22,913 bases of DNA from Thermoplasmata archaeon. GTDB taxonomy: Archaea; Thermoplasmatota; Thermoplasmata; Lutacidiplasmatales; UBA184. A program made the translations under genes and the position numbers. Shown one piece after another: positions 7,854 through 17,400 of the stretch. The stretch is taken from the NCBI GenBank assembly GCA_030040755.1, contig JASHTC010000021.1, positions 1-22,913 on the forward strand, written 5' to 3'. The stretch's first letter is position 1; each line of letters starts with the position of its first letter. The notes beneath the pieces are model-generated. The model did no database searches and was not told the DNA's origin. It saw only the letters and a program-made list of their open reading frames with translations.

Positions 7854-8019
7854 GGACGAACCTCGACGCCGTGCGGGGCGCACGGATCGCGCCCACGAGG
7901 ACATCCGCGACCCGTGCCACGCGCTCCCCCCGCCGTCGTCTCCCGACTCCGCCCCGGAGGGTAGAGTCGTACCACCGAGGGGTTTCGGAGCCGGGGGTGC
8001 GGTGCGAGTCGGGGCCTGG

Positions 8020-8880
8020 TCACGAAGGAGGTACGACGCGGGGGAGCGCCAGTTGATTGAGTTCCTCGAAGCCGATCGCGCCGTCCACGAGGGAGTGGAA
8101 CGTTCCCTCGGTCAGCACCTCCTGGCTGATCCGCTGGAGGAGCCCCATCGTAGCGTAGGCGGCGGACGGTCCGAAGCTCACCCGTTTGACACCGAGGCGT
8201 TCGAGCTCAGCGACCGGCGGCAGTCCCTTTCGCACCATGACGTTGACCGGGCATTGGAGCGCCTCCACCACGGTCTGGATCGACTCGGCCTCGGTCAGAC
8301 GCATCGGGTACACACAGTCGGCCCCCGCGTCGCGGTAGGCGATGCACCGTCGGATGGTCTCCCGGAGCAGCTCCTCCGGGGTCCCCGGGGACTTCCACAG
8401 GGCGTCGGTCCGGGCATTGATGACGAGGGGAACCTCCAACGAGCGACCGAGCTCTCGGATCGCCTGAATCTTCCGGGCCTGCCCCCGGACTGGGAAGAGG
8501 CGTTCCCCCACCGGGTCGTAGTCCTCGAGGTTGACCCCCACGGCGCCGGCCCGCAGTACCTGCCGGACGGTCCCCACGACCCCCCGCGGCCCTCGCCCGA
8601 AGCCCGCGACCACATCCGCGCTCAACGGGATCGCGACCCGCTGTGCGATCCGGGCGATGGCCCCCACCATCTCCCGTCGGGGAATCTTCTCCCCGTCGGG
8701 GTACCCGAGCGAGACCAGGAGCGCTGCGCTCGACGTGGCGACGGCGGGGAACCCCGCGTTCTCGAACGCCCGGGCGCTCGCCACGTCCCACGCGTTCGGA
8801 AGGAGCAGGGGACGGGGCTGGTGGTGCAACCGGCGGAACTCCTCGGCCTTTTCCGACTGGGTCGTCATGGGTCGGCTCAT
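8020..8880 (-). CDS. isocitrate lyase/PEP mutase family enzyme
   Basis: A 286-residue cytoplasmic enzyme of the PEP mutase/isocitrate lyase superfamily, a Mg-dependent (beta/alpha)8 barrel that makes or breaks C-C or C-P bonds next to a carboxylate. PNAWDVASA (28-36) is the N-terminal family signature. SADVVAGFG (87-95, D89) and GVNLEDYD (115-122, E119/D120) supply metal ligands, and INARTDALW (154-162) the substrate Arg/Asp. The isocitrate lyase catalytic loop KKCGH is not present, so it is not isocitrate lyase. The length suits the PEPM-like branch that includes oxaloacetate decarboxylases and 2-methylisocitrate lyase-like proteins; the exact reaction is open. The frame extends upstream to 9003, but CTAAGAG 26 bp before the ATG at 8880 and the start of conserved sequence favour 8880. 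Confidence 0.88.
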   Translation of the reverse strand: MSRPMTTQSEKAEEFRRLHHQPRPLLLPNAWDVASARAFENAGFPAVATSSAALLVSLGYPDGEKIPRREMVGAIARIAQRVAIPLSADVVAGFGRGPRGVVGTVRQVLRAGAVGVNLEDYDPVGERLFPVRGQARKIQAIRELGRSLEVPLVINARTDALWKSPGTPEELLRETIRRCIAYRDAGADCVYPMRLTEAESIQTVVEALQCPVNVMVRKGLPPVAELERLGVKRVSFGPSAAYATMGLLQRISQEVLTEGTFHSLVDGAIGFEELNQLALPRVVPPS

Positions 8881-8899
8881 ACCGGTGAGGCGGTATCCC

Positions 8900-8906
8900 C
8901 TCTTAG
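8900..8906 (-). promoter_or_regulatory. TATA-like box for the PEP mutase-family gene
   Basis: CTAAGAG on the minus strand, with its first base 26 bp from the ATG at 8880. It matches the box in front of the KaiC-like gene and sits where a leaderless archaeal promoter should. Confidence 0.45.
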
Positions 8907-9055
8907 GCCCGCGGGCGGCCGACCCACTCTTGCTGACCTGTGCTGGGGAGCGTTCGGGTCGGTGGAGTCCCGTCCACTCCCGGGTCGTCCGGGGCGGGTC
9001 CACCGGGAGGTCTCGGCAGGACGCAGCGTGCGGACTCCCGGCTCGGACACGAGCG

Positions 9056-9063
9056 CTAATCTA
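9056..9063 (+). promoter_or_regulatory. TATA-like box for the cyclase-TolB-TPR gene
   Basis: CTAATCTA on the plus strand, 28 bp before the GTG at 9084. It favours that GTG over the in-frame GTG at 9066, which would fall before the expected transcription start. Confidence 0.45.
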
Positions 9064-9083
9064 CCGTGGGCCGATGCCCAACC

Positions 9084-11009
9084 GTGACCACGTCCCGGCA
9101 GCTCGCCGCAGTGATGTTCACGGATATCGTAGGGTACACCGCCCTGTCGGAGAGCGATGAGGCCGGGGCCCTGCGGCTGGTCCGGGAGCAGGAGGAGATT
9201 GTTCGCTCCCTCCTTCCCGGCCATCACGGCCGCGAGGTCAAGTCCACCGGAGATGGCCTCCTGGTGGAGTTCGACAGCGCCCGAGAGGCGACCCAGTGCG
9301 CGGTGGAGATCCAGCAGCGGCTGCGGGTGAGGGAGGACCAGCAGGGGGTAACCCCGCTCAAGGTCCGGGTGGGGATCCACCTGGGGGACGTCGAACGCCG
9401 GGGCGCCGACATCTTCGGGGACGCCGTCAACATCGCCTCGCGCGTGGAGTCGCTCGCCGATCCGGGCGGGGTGTGCATCTCTGAGCATGTGTTCGCCCAG
9501 GTCCGCAACAAGGTGCCGTACCAACTCGAGCCCCTCGGGCCGAAGAGCCTCAAGGGGATTCGCGAGCCGGTGACGATCTATCGCGTCGTCCTGCCGTGGG
9601 GGACGCCAACCCCCGAATCCCCAAGCCCGGGCCTCACGCGGCTGGCGGTCCTTCCGTTCGCCAACATCAGTGCCGAGCCGAACGACGAGTACTTCGCGGA
9701 CGGGCTGACGGAGGAACTGATCACCGTCCTTTCGGGCCTCGAGGAGCTCCAGGTGATCGCCCGCACGTCGGTGACACAGTACAAGTCGACGACCAAGTCC
9801 ATCGCCCAAATCGGGTCCGAGCTCGGAGTATCCACCGTCCTGGAGGGAAGCGTGCGCCGGGCCGGCTCGCAGCTCCGGGTCACCGTGCAGCTCATCGATG
9901 TCGCGACCCAAGGTCACACGTGGGCGAGCACGTTCGACCGCCAGCTGAACGATGTGTTTGCGGTCCAGGCGGAGATCGCCCAGCAGGTGGCCCGGTCCCT
10001 CCGGGTCAAGGTCCGCCCCGCCCAGGAGGCTCGACTTCGCGCCCGGACGAACATCCGCCCGGACTCCTACGTCGCCTACCTACGGGGCCGGGCGATGTTG
10101 CACGTCGTCTCGGGGGCCGGGCTCAAGGGCGTGGACGATCTCATCGAAGAGGCCAGTCGCCTGGACCCGGAGAACGCCGCCGCCTATGCCGCCCTATCGG
10201 AATCCACGACCGACATCGGGATCGAGTGGGCCTCCGCGCGGATCGCCGAGACGCTGCTGACGGAGGCTCGCAAGCACTTCGAGGAAGCGATCCGTCTCGA
10301 CCCGGAGAACGCCGCCGCTTACACTGGCCTCTCGGACGCGATCTACATTGACGCCTTCGAGATGTCGCACCGGTGGAGCAGCCAGCCGACCCCGCGGGTT
10401 GATGACCGCAAGGCGACCGCCGAGTGCCAGTCGCTCGTCGAGAAGGCGTTGCGGATCGACCCCGGCCTGGCCGAGGGGCACGCGTCCCTCGGCCGCCTGC
10501 TGCTCCACGACTCTGGATACGCGAGCGCCGAGGAGGAACTGAAGCTGGCCCTGACCTTGAACCCGAGCTACTCGGCGGCCCGGACCTGGTATGCGAACCT
10601 GCTCTTCCAGGACGGAAGGACGGAAGAGGCGCTCGACCAGGTCACGGCGGCCGAAGAGCTCGACCCCTCCTCCTACGCCGCGCGCGTCAACCTCGCCCTG
10701 AACCTCGTGGGTCTCGTCTCGCGGGGTCCCCTCTTGGATGGGTACCGCGCCGTCTACTACGCGGTCACCGGACGCACGGACAAGGCCGAGGAGTCCCTCC
10801 GGCGCCTCACCGCCCTCGATGACGGGGTCCGCGGGAGGGCCCAGTTGATGGCGGTCGCCTACGCCTACCTGGGAGACCTCGACCGGTGCTTCCCATCTCT
10901 CAGGCTCGCGCTCTCCCGTCGGGAGACCCACCTCGCCTGGTGGAAGGCCGCTCCGAGGCTCGGGTCCCTCCGGGAGGACCCCCGGTTCGGGAGCCTGGCC
11001 GAGCCCTGA
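9084..11009 (+). CDS. class III adenylate cyclase with TolB-like domain and TPRs
   Basis: A 641-residue predicted ATP-to-cAMP cyclase. The catalytic domain (8-170) has both metal Asp residues (D14 in FTDIVGYT, D57 in KSTGDG). It has the adenine-selecting pair K53 and D109, which argues for ATP rather than GTP, and the transition-state pair N116/R120 in FGDAVNIASR. Having all residues, it can work as a homodimer. Residues ~185-310 (LAVLPFANIS, EYFADGLTEEL, VLEGSVRR) match the FlgO/TolB-like domain that bacterial cyclases of this kind carry. The rest is TPR, with two near-identical DPENAAAY units 45 residues apart. No signal peptide or membrane helix is seen, so it is probably cytosolic. This fusion is common in soil bacteria, so transfer from bacteria is likely. 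GTG 9084 gives the usual MTTSRQLAAVMFTD start. Confidence 0.9.
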   Translation: MTTSRQLAAVMFTDIVGYTALSESDEAGALRLVREQEEIVRSLLPGHHGREVKSTGDGLLVEFDSAREATQCAVEIQQRLRVREDQQGVTPLKVRVGIHLGDVERRGADIFGDAVNIASRVESLADPGGVCISEHVFAQVRNKVPYQLEPLGPKSLKGIREPVTIYRVVLPWGTPTPESPSPGLTRLAVLPFANISAEPNDEYFADGLTEELITVLSGLEELQVIARTSVTQYKSTTKSIAQIGSELGVSTVLEGSVRRAGSQLRVTVQLIDVATQGHTWASTFDRQLNDVFAVQAEIAQQVARSLRVKVRPAQEARLRARTNIRPDSYVAYLRGRAMLHVVSGAGLKGVDDLIEEASRLDPENAAAYAALSESTTDIGIEWASARIAETLLTEARKHFEEAIRLDPENAAAYTGLSDAIYIDAFEMSHRWSSQPTPRVDDRKATAECQSLVEKALRIDPGLAEGHASLGRLLLHDSGYASAEEELKLALTLNPSYSAARTWYANLLFQDGRTEEALDQVTAAEELDPSSYAARVNLALNLVGLVSRGPLLDGYRAVYYAVTGRTDKAEESLRRLTALDDGVRGRAQLMAVAYAYLGDLDRCFPSLRLALSRRETHLAWWKAAPRLGSLREDPRFGSLAEP

Positions 11010-11077
11010 GACGGGCGACGCGGGACCGAGACGGGGCGCGCGAGCGCAGGCTCGGTCCCCGGCGGGGACCCGCTGGG

Positions 11078-12037
11078 TCAATCTACCCGGGCGAGGACGC
11101 TCAGCGCCTCTACCGTGGCCCATCGGCTCGGCTCGTTCGGGGGCTCGAGACGCAACGGGAACACGGGGCCCGGGAACTCGTAGCCGCCCCGGCCCGGGTC
11201 GAGGTCGGGATGGTCGGCGTCGAGCGCCCAGGTCCCGTCCGCCCGTTGCTTCTCGCGGAGCCAGCGGAGCGCGGGTCGGAGGCGGGAGTCGGAGCCATAC
11301 CCGAGCCGGGTGAGGATCCGGAGCCCGACCAGGAGGTCGTAGTAGTAGTGGTTCGGGTAATGGATGCGGAACCAGGGCGGGTAGCGGACCCTGCCTTCGT
11401 CCATCAGGTGACGACGGAGGTAGAACTCCGCGCCGCGGGCGATCGACCGACGCACGGCTTCGTCCCGAGCGCTCTCGGGGATCTCGCCGAGGGCTGCGAG
11501 CCCCTCCCAACCGTCCAGCGTGCCGCGCCGCGAGGGGAAGCAGTGCCAGCCGCCGTCGGACTTCTGGGTCCGCACGATCCACGCGATGCACCGCTGGACG
11601 GCGGGGTGGTCGAGATAGCCGAAGCGAACCAGGGCACGCACCGCATTACCGGTGGCGCAGATCTCGCCCGTGCGGCCGGAGAGGTCCCCCCCGCGGGTGC
11701 TCCATCGACGTAGGATCAGGTCGGCGGCCCGCCGGACCCGAGGGTCGTCCCGGGTGATCCCGAGGTCGGCGAGGACGATCACGCGCCAGTTCGCGACGAT
11801 GTACTTGGGCCGGTAGAGCTCCGGAGCCGAGGACCCAGGGGTGCCCCAGTGCCCGTCGGGGAATTGATCCTCCAAGAGCCCGGCCGCCCATCCGGTCCGT
11901 CCGATCGCCTTCCGCGCCCGGCGTACCGCAGGGTCGCGCGGCGGGCGACCGTCCACCTCGGTCCAGAACCGGAACCGGACGCTGGGGTCCGACGCCGAAC
12001 CGGTCAGCCACCGCCGGATACGGCCAGGCACGCGCAT
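11078..12037 (-). CDS. prenyltransferase/squalene oxidase repeat protein (alpha-toroid)
   Basis: A 319-residue protein built of helical repeats with QW-type ends. These are DQFPDGHWG (57-65), WIVRTQKSDGGW (153-164) and WLREKQRADGTW (259-270), the last two close to the squalene-cyclase QW motif. HYYYDLLVGLRILTRLGYG (230-248) and a C-terminal SRWATVEALSVL are typical of a widespread ~300-residue family annotated only by this repeat. Squalene-hopene and class II diterpene cyclases need DXDD, which is absent, and the length is under half that of a squalene cyclase. It is therefore probably a single alpha/alpha toroid of unknown substrate. ATGs at 12106 and 12049 are also in frame. AGTAAAT at 12067-12061 lies 30 bp before the ATG at 12037, so that one is preferred. 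Confidence 0.75.
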   Translation of the reverse strand: MRVPGRIRRWLTGSASDPSVRFRFWTEVDGRPPRDPAVRRARKAIGRTGWAAGLLEDQFPDGHWGTPGSSAPELYRPKYIVANWRVIVLADLGITRDDPRVRRAADLILRRWSTRGGDLSGRTGEICATGNAVRALVRFGYLDHPAVQRCIAWIVRTQKSDGGWHCFPSRRGTLDGWEGLAALGEIPESARDEAVRRSIARGAEFYLRRHLMDEGRVRYPPWFRIHYPNHYYYDLLVGLRILTRLGYGSDSRLRPALRWLREKQRADGTWALDADHPDLDPGRGGYEFPGPVFPLRLEPPNEPSRWATVEALSVLARVD

Positions 12038-12060
12038 GGCTCGGGCCATGAATCCGGTCC

Positions 12061-12067
12061 ATTTACT
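12061..12067 (-). promoter_or_regulatory. TATA-like box for the toroid gene
   Basis: AGTAAAT on the minus strand, 30 bp from the ATG at 12037 and only 18 bp from the ATG at 12049. The distance points to 12037 as start of a leaderless message. Confidence 0.35.
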
Positions 12068-12263
12068 CTTCCGGGGACCGACTCCGCGGGGTGAGCCGGA
12101 CCCCAACCCCGGGAATCCCTCCGGACCTCCACGGACCGTGAGCTACCGCCTCCCAGGCCGGGGCCGACCCCCGTAGGAGACTTCGGATTCATGCGGAACC
12201 TGCGCGCGCCTCAGCCTTCCGGCTCGCACGGGAGTCGGCCACGAGCGAGCTGGCCTCCCCGGG

Positions 12264-12548
12264 TCAAGGTCGTGGGGCCGAGTCTTTCGCGGGGTTCTCG
12301 GCCGGTGGGGCCTGAGCGGGGTGGCGAGGCTGGTATCGGTAGAGCAGGTAGGCGAGGATGGCGACGTAGAGGAGCACGCCTCCGACGATCGCCAGGGCAA
12401 CGTTCAGCCACACTCTCGAGGTGCCTTCGTCCTGGATGTACCCGAGAAGCGCCGAGAGGAGTGCGGTGGCGACCAGGCCTAAAGCGACCTGGAGGCGGCT
12501 GGGGCGGCGCTTGTAAAAGGCGATGGAGATGAGACCCGGTAGAATCAT
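12264..12548 (-). CDS. small two-helix membrane protein
   Basis: A 94-residue hypothetical protein with two clear membrane helices: about 20-37 (LQVALGLVATALLSALLG) and 47-69 (WLNVALAIVGGVLLYVAILAYLLY). The connecting loop is short and charged (YIQDEGTSR). A Pro/Ala-rich tail of some 22 residues ends the protein. The N terminus (MILPGLISIAFYKRRPSRL) may add a short amphipathic segment. A CATATTTCAA patch at 12581-12590 lies about 40 bp before the ATG and is a plausible promoter with a short leader. No family is recognised and its neighbours give no hint of function. The hydrophobic pattern and the promoter support a real gene. Confidence 0.65.
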   Translation of the reverse strand: MILPGLISIAFYKRRPSRLQVALGLVATALLSALLGYIQDEGTSRVWLNVALAIVGGVLLYVAILAYLLYRYQPRHPAQAPPAENPAKDSAPRP

Positions 12549-12769
12549 GGAGCCCCGTTGGACCCCCGAACCGGCCTCTCTTGAAATATGCTATCGTGAC
12601 CTCCTCCGGCCTCGCGGGGCGGTGCCACGCCGCGTCCGGGCAGGGGGGCCAGGGCAGTACCAGCGGGATGGCCCCCGGGCGCCGGGTCCCGGGTCCACCC
12701 CCCAGCTCGCCCGTCCCGGGTCGACGCTGGAGACCTCCGAGGGGGGGCGGTCCACGAGAGGTGGCAGTG

Positions 12770-12776
12770 CTAAAGA
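12770..12776 (+). promoter_or_regulatory. TATA-like box for the tryptophanase gene
   Basis: CTAAAGA on the plus strand, exactly 30 bp before the GTG at 12800. An ATG at 12787 lies closer but is in another frame, so the box supports the GTG as start. Confidence 0.45.
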
Positions 12777-12799
12777 GGACCTCTCGATGACACCGGCTC

Positions 12800-14188
12800 G
12801 TGCCTCCCGTTCCCCCGATCCCCGAAGCTCCGGTGGAGCCCTATCGGGTCAAAGTCGTCGAGTCGATCTCCCTGCCTTCCCGGGAAGAGCGCGAGCGCGC
12901 GCTCCAGCGGGCCGGCTACAACCTCTTCAATCTCCTGTCCGAGGAGGTGTACGTCGACCTGCTGACGGACTCGGGAACGTCGGCCATGAGCGACCGGCAG
13001 TGGGCCGGGATGATGCTCGGAGACGAGGCGTATGCCGGGAGCCGAAACTTCGTCCACTTCGAATCGACGGTACGGGAGCTCACGGGGTTCCCGCATGTCC
13101 TCCCGACGCACCAAGGACGGGCAGCGGAACACCTCCTCTTCACGCAGTTCGCTCACCGGGGGGACATCGTGCCGAGCAACATGCACTTCGATACGACCCG
13201 GGCTCACGTGCTGCGGGTCGGGGCCAAGCCCCTCAACCTCGCGGTGCCCGAGGCGTACGACCCGGCGAGCCCGCATCCGTTCAAGGGCAACCTTGAGGTC
13301 CCGAAACTGGTCGAGCTCCTCGAGGGACCCTCCGGGGCTTCCGTCCGGCTCGTGATGGTCACCATCACCAACAACACGGGCGGGGGTCAACCCGTTTCCC
13401 TGGCCAACCTGCGGGAGGTTTCCCGGGTCTGCCACGAGCACGGGAAGCCCCTCTACCTGGATATCTGCCGGTGGGCCGAGAACGCCTACTTTATCCGGAG
13501 CCGGGAACCGGGTCAGTCGGATCGTTCCGTCCCCGAGATCGGTCGCGAGATCTTCGGACTGGCCGACGGGGCGACGATGAGCGCCAAGAAGGACGGGCTG
13601 GTCAACATCGGCGGCTTCGTGGCCACTCGGGACGAGAAGCTTGCCGCTCGGCTGAAGGAGGACCTCATCCTCTACGAGGGATTCCCTACCTACGGCGGGC
13701 TGGCCCGCCGGGACCTCGAGGCGATCTCCATCGGCCTACGGGAGGCGTCCGACGAACGGTACCTCGAGCACCGGATCGGCCAGGTCCGTTTTCTGGCGGA
13801 CCTCCTGAGCGTCGGCGGCGTCCCGATCATGCAGCCGCCCGGCGGCCACGGCGTCTATCTCGACGTCCCTCGCTTCCTTCCGAACCTTCCCGCCGACCAG
13901 CTCCCCGGGCAAGCCCTGGTCGTCGAGCTGTACCGGGAAGGAGCCATCCGCACCGCCGAGATCGGAGCGATCATGTTCGGGGATGGGGAGACCCCGCCCG
14001 CCCGCTCGCTCGAGCTCGTACGGCTCGCCATCCCCCGGCGGGTGTACTCCGAGAGTCATCTCCGGTACGTCGCCAAGGTCGTTCGAGCCGTCTGGGCACG
14101 ACGGGAAGCCGTCCGCGGCCTGCGAATGGTCGAGGCACCGGAGCACCTGCGCCATTTCACGGCCCGCTTTGCCCCTCTCGGCCACTGA
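12800..14188 (+). CDS. tnaA: tryptophanase (tryptophan indole-lyase)
   Basis: A 462-residue PLP enzyme predicted to cleave L-tryptophan to indole, pyruvate and ammonia. It matches E. coli TnaA along its whole length as I recall it: LLTDSGT (54-60), GDEAYAGSRNF (74-84), PTHQGRAAE (102-110), GGQPVSLANL (195-204), WAENAYFI (225-232), MSAKKD (260-265, PLP lysine K264), EGFPTYGG (293-300). Three sites that separate tryptophanase from tyrosine phenol-lyase read as tryptophanase: D131 in FDTT (Thr in the lyase), I388 in AEIG (Arg in the lyase), and H452 in RHFTA (Phe in the lyase). The GTG at 12800 is supported by the upstream box. The gene stands alone; no tryptophan transporter or leader peptide is visible, so a TnaC-type attenuator is not indicated. 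Confidence 0.93.
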   Translation: MPPVPPIPEAPVEPYRVKVVESISLPSREERERALQRAGYNLFNLLSEEVYVDLLTDSGTSAMSDRQWAGMMLGDEAYAGSRNFVHFESTVRELTGFPHVLPTHQGRAAEHLLFTQFAHRGDIVPSNMHFDTTRAHVLRVGAKPLNLAVPEAYDPASPHPFKGNLEVPKLVELLEGPSGASVRLVMVTITNNTGGGQPVSLANLREVSRVCHEHGKPLYLDICRWAENAYFIRSREPGQSDRSVPEIGREIFGLADGATMSAKKDGLVNIGGFVATRDEKLAARLKEDLILYEGFPTYGGLARRDLEAISIGLREASDERYLEHRIGQVRFLADLLSVGGVPIMQPPGGHGVYLDVPRFLPNLPADQLPGQALVVELYREGAIRTAEIGAIMFGDGETPPARSLELVRLAIPRRVYSESHLRYVAKVVRAVWARREAVRGLRMVEAPEHLRHFTARFAPLGH

Positions 14189-14412
14189 GCGGGCCACCAC
14201 CTGCCCGCCACGTGGTGTACGCCGCGGGCGGGGCGTAGGGTCCGCCCGTCTCGCATGCGAGGACCAGCCCATGAACGAACGCTCGGATTCTGCCCCCTCT
14301 CGGCCCAGCATCCTGCTTGACGTTCGGACGCCTCTCGCCAGCCGCCTTCGTCGCGAGCGTCCCATCGCTCGGTCACCGACCCGAGCGCAGGCCACGCGGA
14401 GCGGCGGGCGAT

Positions 14413-17400
14413 CTAGGAGCCGGCGGGACTGGGAACGGACCCGGCTCCGCCGACGTCGGGCTGTGCACCGACCTTGGAGAGGAACTCGTCCGCCTGGTCG
14501 GTCAGGGCCAGGGACCGCGCGCGCTCTCCCATGCGTCCATACGCGGAAGCGAGCCAGAGCAGGGTCTCGGCCCACTCATATTGCCATCCGATCCGCTTCC
14601 AGAGGCGGACCGACTCCTCCAGCGGAGCGATGGCGGAGGAGTCTCCCGGTCGGACCATCCGCACCCATCCCTCCGCGCGGGTGCGGAACGCGTGCCCCAG
14701 GTCCTGCCCAAATCTCTCGGCGAGGTCCGTCAGTTCTCGGAGGCTCCCCTCCGCCTCGTCGAGGTGGTTAGCGTCCAGGAACGCCCGCACGATCAGGGAG
14801 AGAGCTTCGAAGAGGCCGATGGCGTCCATCGCGGGCGGTCCGGCCTTGCGGCACAGGTCGCAGGCCGTGCCGAGGTGATCGACCGCCGAGAGCGCCTTCC
14901 TTCGCCGCAGAGCGCACCGCCCGAGGGCGATCTGCGCCTGAGCGCGGGCCCCCCAATCCCCCCCCTCGGCCAGGAGACGCTCGGCCTCCCAGAGGAGCTT
15001 CTCCGCGCGGTCCATCTCGCCCCGCGCGAGCGCTACCTCGGCGAGGACGGTGATCGCGAACGGCCGCTCGCGCCGAGGGTCACCGGCGGCGAAGGCACGG
15101 TGCTCGAGGGCGATCCGCTCGGCCCGCTCGAGGTCCCCGAGCCGCCACTCGACGTGGGTCATGACCGATCCCTTCACGAACATCTCGAACAGCTTGTCCT
15201 CCCCCCTCCGGGAGTACTCGATCGTGTCTTCCGCCCTCCGCCGCGCACCCCGTCCGTCCCCGCGCATCTGGAGGAGCGCGATGGCCTGGAGGATCATCGC
15301 GTTCGTCACCACGACCCTCTCGCCCGCCCGGGTGGCCAGGTCGAGGGCAGAATCCAGGTACTCCCAGACCTTCGCGCCCTCCTCCGTGGGAACGACGCAG
15401 GCCAGCATCATGCGCGCCGACGCTTCCTCCCGGAGCGCCCCGACCCTCCTCGCCACGTCGATCGCTCGGAGCCAGTTCTCCGCCGCCTCGGGCATCCGTA
15501 CCTCCTGGAACTTCACCAAAGCCGTGACGTGGTAGAGGCGGGCCAGCTCGACGCTCGGCGGTCCGGTCTCGAGGAGCCGACGTGCCTTGTCGACGTGCTG
15601 CATCGCTCGGACGGGCTCATTGTTCATGGTCATTCGCATCGCGATGGCGTTGTGGACCCTTCCCGCCTCCACGTTCCGCCCGAGGCGCTCGTAGACTTCG
15701 GCCGCTTCGCACTTCGAGCGGTAGGCTTCCGAGTTCTTCCCGAGAAGGTCGAGCTGTTCCCCGGCCTTGAACAGGATCTCGGCCCGGCGCCTCTCGTCCG
15801 GCCTCGACTCCAGCAGCTCCCGGGCGATGCCGTACTGGCGAAGCGTCTCCTCCCGCGCATACAGCCGGGCCGCCTCCTCGGCGGCGAGCAGGGTGTACTC
15901 GAGCGCCTTCTCCAGCTCGTTGGCGCGACGGAAGTGGTGGGCGAGCTCCGCCGCCGGGACGGGAAGCCCCTCGGCGGCCAGCGACTCTAGGACGCGGGCC
16001 GCCTCCGAGTGGTAGCGCGACCGCCGCGCCAGAGTGATCTCCTCGTAGAGCGTCTCCCGGACCGGCCGGTCGGTGAAGGCGTACGTCGGCCGGCCGGATC
16101 CGACCGATTGCTCCTCCAGGATGCGGCCCCGTAACGCCTCTTCGAGCCGAGTCAGGAGCTCCTCCGGTGCGACTCGGGTCATCCGCTGCAGGGCGTCGAA
16201 CGAGAACTGGAACCCGAGCACGGAGGCCGGTCGGAGAATGTCGACGGTGGGTTCCTCCAGCTCCCCTAGCCGCCGACGGGCGACCGACTGCACCTCGGGA
16301 GGAAGCTGAACCTCGGCACCGGGTTTGGGAGCCCACCCTTCCTCGGTCCATACGAGGGAGCCCGCCGCGAGCACGGACCGGAGGAGGGCCTCGAGGATCC
16401 GCGGATTCCCCCCGGACTTTTCGATCAACAGCGGGGCGAGTTCGCCTCCCGAGGTGGGTAAGCGTCCCCGGAGCATCTGAACGAGCAGCTGGGTCGACGT
16501 CGGTGGATCGAATCGCTTTAGGGGGATCTGCTCCAGTCGACGCTCGCCGACCAATCCGGCGACAAGCGCGTCGAGGTCCCGGCCCATCGAGGGGTCCTCG
16601 TCCCGGTAGGCGATGAGTACGAGGACTCGACGGCCACCGAGGCGTCGGGCGACGTACTCGAGGAGTTGAAGGGAGGCACTGTCGGCCGCTCGGAAGTCGT
16701 CCAGCGCGACGACCACGGGCGCCTCGCGAGCCAAGTTCTCGAGGAACCGAAGGAACCCCTCGAAGAGGCGAGGCTGCGAGAGTTGCGCCCCGGGAGCTGC
16801 CTCCGCTCCCGCCCCGAGGCGGGGTCCCAACTCTGGGACCAATTGGGCGATCTCGAGGGCGCAGTCCGTGCCTACCTGGTTCAAGAGGGTATCCGGCGCT
16901 TCCCGAGCAAATTCGCGCACCGCTTCGGACCAGGGCGCGAACGGCACGGAGAGTCCGCTCGGGTCTCCCCGGCCCCGTAGGACCCGTGTTCCTTCTCGCT
17001 CCGCCCGGGTCACGAATTCGTCGACCAAGCGGGTCTTCCCGATCCCGGCCTCCCCGGTGACCGATATCATCCTCCCTTCCGCCGCCTTCGTCGCGACGAG
17101 CCCCCGGCGCAGGTGGTCGAGTTCCGCCTTCCGGTCCGTGAACGGAGTCGCCTCGGACAAGCTCGGCGGTGTCCAGGGAAGTTCGACCCGATAGACCGTG
17201 ACCGGGGAGTCCATCTCCCTCAGGACCGGGTGTTCCAGGAGTTTGAGCGGGTAGGGGATCTTGTTCTGGACCTGTTCCTGGATCGAGCCCGTGACGCAGA
17301 CCCCTCCGGTCTCGGCGAGGGGTTCGATTCGCGACGCGATATTCACCGCGTCTCCGTAGACGTCGCTCTCGGCGTGAACGACGTCGCCCGCGTGGATCCC

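Noticed and set aside
7854..8019. Possible small gene or RNA between two convergent genes
   Set aside because: 166 bp of GC-rich sequence with no tRNA-like arms, start signal or conserved-looking frame.
8881..9003. Longer N terminus for the PEP mutase-family enzyme
   Set aside because: It would cover the CTAAGAG promoter box and adds about 41 unlike-family residues.
11078..12037. Squalene-hopene cyclase
   Set aside because: No DXDD motif and far too short.
12800..14188. Tyrosine phenol-lyase as the identity of the PLP enzyme
   Set aside because: The lyase-type Thr, Arg and Phe at the three diagnostic positions are replaced by Asp, Ile and His, as in tryptophanase.
14195..14217. CACCAC/GTGGTG inverted repeat after the tryptophanase stop as terminator
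   Set aside because: An 11-base loop, only six pairs and no T-run; could easily occur by chance in this DNA.
14250..14261. Perfect palindrome CTCGCATGCGAG between tryptophanase and the cyclase
   Set aside because: A single copy, located downstream of both convergent genes, so an operator role is not supported.
14317..15990. Plus-strand open frame of about 557 codons opposite the large cyclase
   Set aside because: Antisense to clear TPR coding sequence and without recognisable motifs.
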